Source: JACMLD01 sp036500065
GTDB lineage: Bacteria; Bacteroidota; Bacteroidia; Chitinophagales; Chitinophagaceae
Direction of reading: 5' to 3'
DNA length: 8,295 nucleotides
Assembly (NCBI GenBank): GCA_036500065.1
Contig: DASYCT010000075.1
Span: 1 to 8,295, forward strand
In this document: in pieces, positions 4,995 through 8,295 of the stretch
Numbering within the stretch: the first letter of the stretch is position 1
How the letters are laid out: every line of letters begins with the position of its first letter
Translations under genes and position numbers: made by a program
The notes under the pieces: model-generated
Told to the model about the DNA's origin: nothing
Database searches by the model: none
The model's input: the letters and a program-made list of their open reading frames with translations, nothing else

Positions 4995-7289
4995 CTATTG
5001 TTTTGTGGCGTTGATGGTACTCTGCATGCTTCCGTCCTGCCCCGCCACCACCTCGATATGTACGTCTACCCCTGTTTTAAAATGAATCGGGTTTACCTGG
5101 TCCACGGCCGCATTGCCCGTTTTGACTCCCCCGGAGGCTTCGGCAGCCAGGTCCACGTCCACTCCCCGCGCCGTGAGGTTCAGATCACTGTCGTAGCGTG
5201 CAAACACACCCACTTCCGCGCTGACTTTGGCCCCGATGGAAGCGCTCCAGTCGCCCGCTTTCTGGCCATAGGAAACACCTTTCTCGATGCCCACCGAAAC
5301 ACCTGTCTGCCAGTAATCGTCCTCCTTGAATTTTTTGCTGTAGTTCTTTTCCACATAACCTTTGAACGGGCCTGATTTGACCGACACTTTGGTGTGGTCG
5401 CAATTGTTTTCGTATTCGAGGAACACGAGGTCGACATCGGTGGGCTCGGTATAACAGGGACCCGCAAATGTTTTCAGTTTCCCATGCTTTTTGCTGAAGG
5501 GGTCGGAGCCCTCCACGCCGGCCAGTTTCACCCGGCAATCCAGTTCGTCGCCCTTGATAACCCCGCTGACGCTCCCCTGTATGGCTATTATGCCCGTAAA
5601 CCAGCGATTGTAAGCCGTCAGTATCGCCCTGCGCACATCCCATTCGCGCACGAGGTTGGCATATTCATTCCAGTGCGTATCGCGTATCCGTTTGAGAAAA
5701 GGGCTGGAAGCATTGCTGTACCACACCGTGGCCGCCATGATGTGATCGTAATACTCGTTCCACAACCGCGCCAGCCCTTCAAGGTCATCGTTTTTGGTGG
5801 TATGCAGCCGGGGATACCATTCGCATTGCACCTGCTTCGCACATTCCGAATTGCTGTTGCAGGCAGCGAGCGCCTTCCCATAATTTACCAGCAGGTCAGC
5901 ATCCTTTGTTACTATCGGCGACACATAAGCGTTTAACCTGGTGTCGAGCTTGCCTATCCACCAGTCCACCCTTGCCTCGAACTGCTGGTGCACCGAATTG
6001 AACAGGGCATAAAACTTTGAATAGTCGTAAGGCGTAATCTTATCACCATACTCATCGGTATAGGTCTCCGGCACGAGGCGTGGCAGGGTGGAAAACTTCT
6101 GTTTCAGCAGGGCGGCGCCGCGGTTAAATTCGTCGGCGGCGCTTTTGATGGCCTTGACACATTCCGGGGCCGCTTCAAAAAGCTGGTTACCATCGTTTAC
6201 AAAAACACGTTTGTACGAGGGATAGGTAATCGGCTCGTCGCCGTCCAGTGGCGGCGGGTCGTCGCCGGAATCATTGTTATCGCCATCCTGGTCGTAGGTA
6301 TGATCATCGTTGGGATCGCTGTTTTGCTGTTTGCCGGCGTTATCCATCTGCTGCTGCATCTGCGCGCCGCCGCACACTGATACGAAATCGGAGGAAGGCC
6401 CCGGGCCGCCTCCGCCAAAGCCGGTCACTTCTTTGGCAAGGCATTGAAACAATGCGGCGATATCTCCCTGCTGGTAGGCTATCAGCGCCAGGCCTTCCAA
6501 TGCGCTGCTGAAACCGGGACTTACCGCCAGCACATCGTTGAAGTATTTTTTTGCACTATTGAAATCACCATAGTAAGAACAGGCCCAGCCGAGGTTGGTT
6601 TTGTACACCACGGATTGGGGGTTGAGCTGTTGTGCATATAAAAAACACTGGATGGCATTTTTATATTGTTTGTCATTGCGAAACACCACACCCAGATCAT
6701 TGACGGCCCAAACATTTTTCGGGTCGCGGCTCACGGCCTTGCAGATAAGGTATTCGCCCGTCCACTTGGGCAGACCGTTCACCATAAGGAGTATCCCGGT
6801 GCCTGCCGCGTCTACCGTGGTATCGAATACCACTTTGTCCAGCTGGCTGCGCGTTACGGGGTCCAGCTTTGTATTCACGATTTGAAGATTGGTTTTTGCC
6901 AACGTTATCACCGCCTGCGCTGCGGGTGTTGTAATGCCCGACGCATCGATGCCGGCTTTTTTTACGGGCAGGTATTGACTGGTTTGCGACGTCAGCACCT
7001 GCTGCATTTGCGCCTTGGTTTTGTTGAGGCTGGCCTGCAACTGCTGCATTTTCTGCGCAGCTGCATTGCGCGCGTCGGCGGCGGTGGGGACGGGCTGTTG
7101 TGTAGGGGCATTTACCCCGGGCAGTTTGTAATTGGCCAGTTCGGGATGGGTTTTCTTCATCGAATCCAGCTTTGCCTGCGCGGCCTTCATCATCTTTGCT
7201 ATTTCCGCCTGTGAAGGCGGTTGTTGTGCCGCCGTCCTGCCGTACAGGTGACAGGCAAGGATAAGCAGGAGGCAATAGCGGGCTTTCAT
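4995..7289 (-). CDS. Large exported TPR protein of unknown function (764 aa)
   Basis: I do not recognise a named family. Counting from ATG 7289, residues 1-22 (KARYCLLLILACHLYGRTAA) form a signal peptide. Next comes an Ala/Gln-rich, probably helical region (about 25-105). About three TPR-like repeats follow (190-290; for example VNDLGVVFRNDKQYKNAIQC and TNLGWACSYYGDFNSAKKYF), then a Gly patch FGGGGPGP and an Asp-rich linker (324-353, with DQDGDNND). A Trp/Tyr-rich helical middle is next (about 375-575). A C-terminal segment with alternating polar/apolar residues (about 658-764) is probably beta. Twelve Cys remain after the signal, suggesting disulfides. A TTG six bases upstream (7295) is in frame, but the ATG gives a cleaner signal peptide. 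Cys13 could be a weak lipobox (ILAC). The gene lies 11 nt after the 306-aa gene, so it is probably in one operon, and converges on lolD. Confidence 0.85.
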   Translation of the reverse strand: MKARYCLLLILACHLYGRTAAQQPPSQAEIAKMMKAAQAKLDSMKKTHPELANYKLPGVNAPTQQPVPTAADARNAAAQKMQQLQASLNKTKAQMQQVLTSQTSQYLPVKKAGIDASGITTPAAQAVITLAKTNLQIVNTKLDPVTRSQLDKVVFDTTVDAAGTGILLMVNGLPKWTGEYLICKAVSRDPKNVWAVNDLGVVFRNDKQYKNAIQCFLYAQQLNPQSVVYKTNLGWACSYYGDFNSAKKYFNDVLAVSPGFSSALEGLALIAYQQGDIAALFQCLAKEVTGFGGGGPGPSSDFVSVCGGAQMQQQMDNAGKQQNSDPNDDHTYDQDGDNNDSGDDPPPLDGDEPITYPSYKRVFVNDGNQLFEAAPECVKAIKSAADEFNRGAALLKQKFSTLPRLVPETYTDEYGDKITPYDYSKFYALFNSVHQQFEARVDWWIGKLDTRLNAYVSPIVTKDADLLVNYGKALAACNSNSECAKQVQCEWYPRLHTTKNDDLEGLARLWNEYYDHIMAATVWYSNASSPFLKRIRDTHWNEYANLVREWDVRRAILTAYNRWFTGIIAIQGSVSGVIKGDELDCRVKLAGVEGSDPFSKKHGKLKTFAGPCYTEPTDVDLVFLEYENNCDHTKVSVKSGPFKGYVEKNYSKKFKEDDYWQTGVSVGIEKGVSYGQKAGDWSASIGAKVSAEVGVFARYDSDLNLTARGVDVDLAAEASGGVKTGNAAVDQVNPIHFKTGVDVHIEVVAGQDGSMQSTINATKQ

Positions 7290-7300
7290 AAACAACGGGT

Positions 7301-8221
7301 TTATTCTTTTACAATAAGATTTTGCAATTCGCTACCCGCCACGGTGGAAAGACAGGACTGCATGGCTTTTTTATTGCCGGAGAGATGAATGGCAACATTC
7401 TGTACCCGGTCGCATTTTATTTTTTTATCGCTGGCCTTGTCAATGCTTGTTTTGTCGGTCACGGCACGGTGATAATAATTGTACTCATCCGGTTTGAGGT
7501 TCCACCCTCCCAGCAACAGCAAGGCCATATTACGCGATCGGTTGAAGGTATTGACGGGGTCATTAAATATAGGCTCGTTGTTATTATAAAGCCGTGCCAA
7601 TGCAACGCCTGCGGGTGTATTCCAGTTGGCGCTGACCATTGTGCCACTGGTCTCAGCAATGTCTAAATTGAAATCAAACTGTATCACTACAATGCTGGCA
7701 TCCCTGAACCGGACGGTGAGCGATTTTCTATCGCTTTCCGCTTTTTTATCCGCAGCCATCCACTTCTCCCTGTCGGGGTTGGACTGTGTCAAATATTCCT
7801 TTGTCTCCTGTACGCGTCGTTGCGCAAACTCCTCCAGCCAGCTCCGCCACAGCAGCAGGGAATCATTGTTCACAATAATCTCGTAGGTAAACTGGCACCA
7901 GTGCGGAGGGCGTTTGCCGTAAGCCAGCACCGATCCATCCGTCAAGCGGTAGCCGGAAGAAAATTCCTCATCCAGTTCCACGGCCTGCCAGTTGTTACCG
8001 GCTGCCAGCTTTGTTATAATATCCCCGGTCAGCAGCCTTAGCCGGTTTTCCATACTTATTTCCTGTGGCACCACGGGATTGTTCAGCTTATCGATGCTGT
8101 CTGCCCCGCGGTCCTTGCCAACGTAATCATCAGAAGGGCAGTCTGCCGGCAGGTAAACGCATTGGGCGGGCATTACCCTTGCTGCAAGCAGCAGGCATAT
8201 CATTACCAGGAATTTTTTCAT
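7301..8221 (-). CDS. Exported protein of unknown function (306 aa)
   Basis: I do not recognise the family. Residues 1-20 (MKKFLVMICLLLAARVMPAQ) are a clear signal peptide, with likely cleavage after Ala19 or Gln20. The Cys at 21 is preceded by Gln, so it does not form a lipobox. Five Cys remain (21, 28, 109, 270, 290). The middle (about 125-165) is a charged helix rich in Trp, Glu, Arg and Lys. It is followed by beta-like segments (SLTVRFRD, IVVIQFDFNLDI) and a segment AGVALARLYNNNEP. The gene lies 23 nt after an OmpA-family gene and 11 nt before the 764-aa TPR gene. All three face the same way and at least these two are exported, which suggests a periplasmic or surface unit. No catalytic motif is evident. 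The stop is TAA at 7301-7303. Confidence 0.85.
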   Translation of the reverse strand: MKKFLVMICLLLAARVMPAQCVYLPADCPSDDYVGKDRGADSIDKLNNPVVPQEISMENRLRLLTGDIITKLAAGNNWQAVELDEEFSSGYRLTDGSVLAYGKRPPHWCQFTYEIIVNNDSLLLWRSWLEEFAQRRVQETKEYLTQSNPDREKWMAADKKAESDRKSLTVRFRDASIVVIQFDFNLDIAETSGTMVSANWNTPAGVALARLYNNNEPIFNDPVNTFNRSRNMALLLLGGWNLKPDEYNYYHRAVTDKTSIDKASDKKIKCDRVQNVAIHLSGNKKAMQSCLSTVAGSELQNLIVKE

Positions 8222-8244
8222 TGTGGTGTTTTGCGCGTGCAGCG

Positions 8245-8295
8245 TTACATTTTTACAAATTCCACCCTGCGGTTATTGGCCTTGCCCTCCGGGGA
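8245..8295 (-). CDS. OmpA-family protein, C-terminal end (cut by window edge)
   Basis: The last 16 codons of a minus-strand gene enter from the right edge and end at TAA 8245-8247. They read SPEGKANNRRVEFVKM. The pattern G-x-x-x-NRRVEF-[VI] is the usual end of the OmpA/MotB peptidoglycan-binding domain (PF00691), in which the conserved Asn-Arg-Arg belongs to the last helix/strand near the diaminopimelate-binding site. Such proteins anchor outer-membrane or periplasmic complexes to peptidoglycan. The spacing of 23 nt to the next start suggests co-transcription with the two genes that follow. The rest of the protein is outside the window, so whether it carries TPR, PD40 or beta-barrel domains is not visible. 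Confidence 0.8.
   Translation of the reverse strand, partial: SPEGKANNRRVEFVKM

Noticed and set aside
6666..7214. 182-codon plus-strand frame and a 192-codon minus frame (6697-7275) over the TPR gene
   Set aside because: Both are shadows of the 764-aa gene, which has a signal peptide and TPR pattern in its own frame.
7247..7260. Lipoprotein signal (ILAC) in the 764-aa protein
   Set aside because: The -2 residue Leu is atypical and the preceding segment is very short; a standard signal peptidase I site after TAA explains the N-terminus better, though it is not fully excluded.
7293..7295. TTG start for the 764-aa protein
   Set aside because: It adds only Met-Phe in front of an in-frame ATG that gives a normal Met-Lys signal peptide start and a reasonable 11-nt gap to the upstream gene.

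Overview
The window looks like chromosomal DNA from a member of the Bacteroidota, probably close to the Chitinophagaceae. This is an inference. It rests on several promoters that fit the Bacteroidota pattern TTTG / about 19-20 nt / TAnnTTTG, on A/T-rich start regions without Shine-Dalgarno sequences, and on gene types common in that group: a 73-aa DUF2795 protein, a LolD with the FQFHHLLPEF motif, and an exported OmpA-linked cluster.

Left part (1-1532): A/T-rich accessory debris, all on the minus strand. It holds the first 23 codons of an IS3-type orfA running off the left edge. Next is an ATPase_2-type ATP-binding protein gene with three lesions: a frameshift in the P-loop, an in-frame stop, and a 3' end replaced by the IS3 element. 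Then come a 56-bp imperfect tandem repeat with internal dyads, and a 47-codon ORF that looks like the start of a DUF4062/TIR-like gene. The debris stops at the 3' side of an intact tRNA-Ala(GGC) gene, a common integration position.

Middle part (1533-4341): a well-ordered core block, all minus strand, made of separate single-gene units. tRNA-Ala, yceI, a mitochondrial-type citrate synthase (gltA) and a small acidic DUF2795 protein each have their own hairpin-plus-U-tract terminator, and each has a candidate promoter. The yceI terminator U-tract overlaps the -33 element of the tRNA promoter. A 27-bp dyad carrying a perfect TAAATTTG -7 box on each strand lies between the DUF2795 gene and lolD.

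Right part (4342-8295): lolD on the plus strand, an ABC ATPase of the lipoprotein-release type, with no LolC/LolE partner in view. It converges, with a 2-bp gap, on a minus-strand operon entering from the right edge: the C-terminus of an OmpA-family protein, a 306-aa exported protein of unknown function, and a 764-aa exported TPR protein with an acidic linker and a probable beta-rich tail. The last two are the least understood intact genes here. The OmpA neighbour suggests a cell-envelope role, but no function can be assigned from sequence alone.
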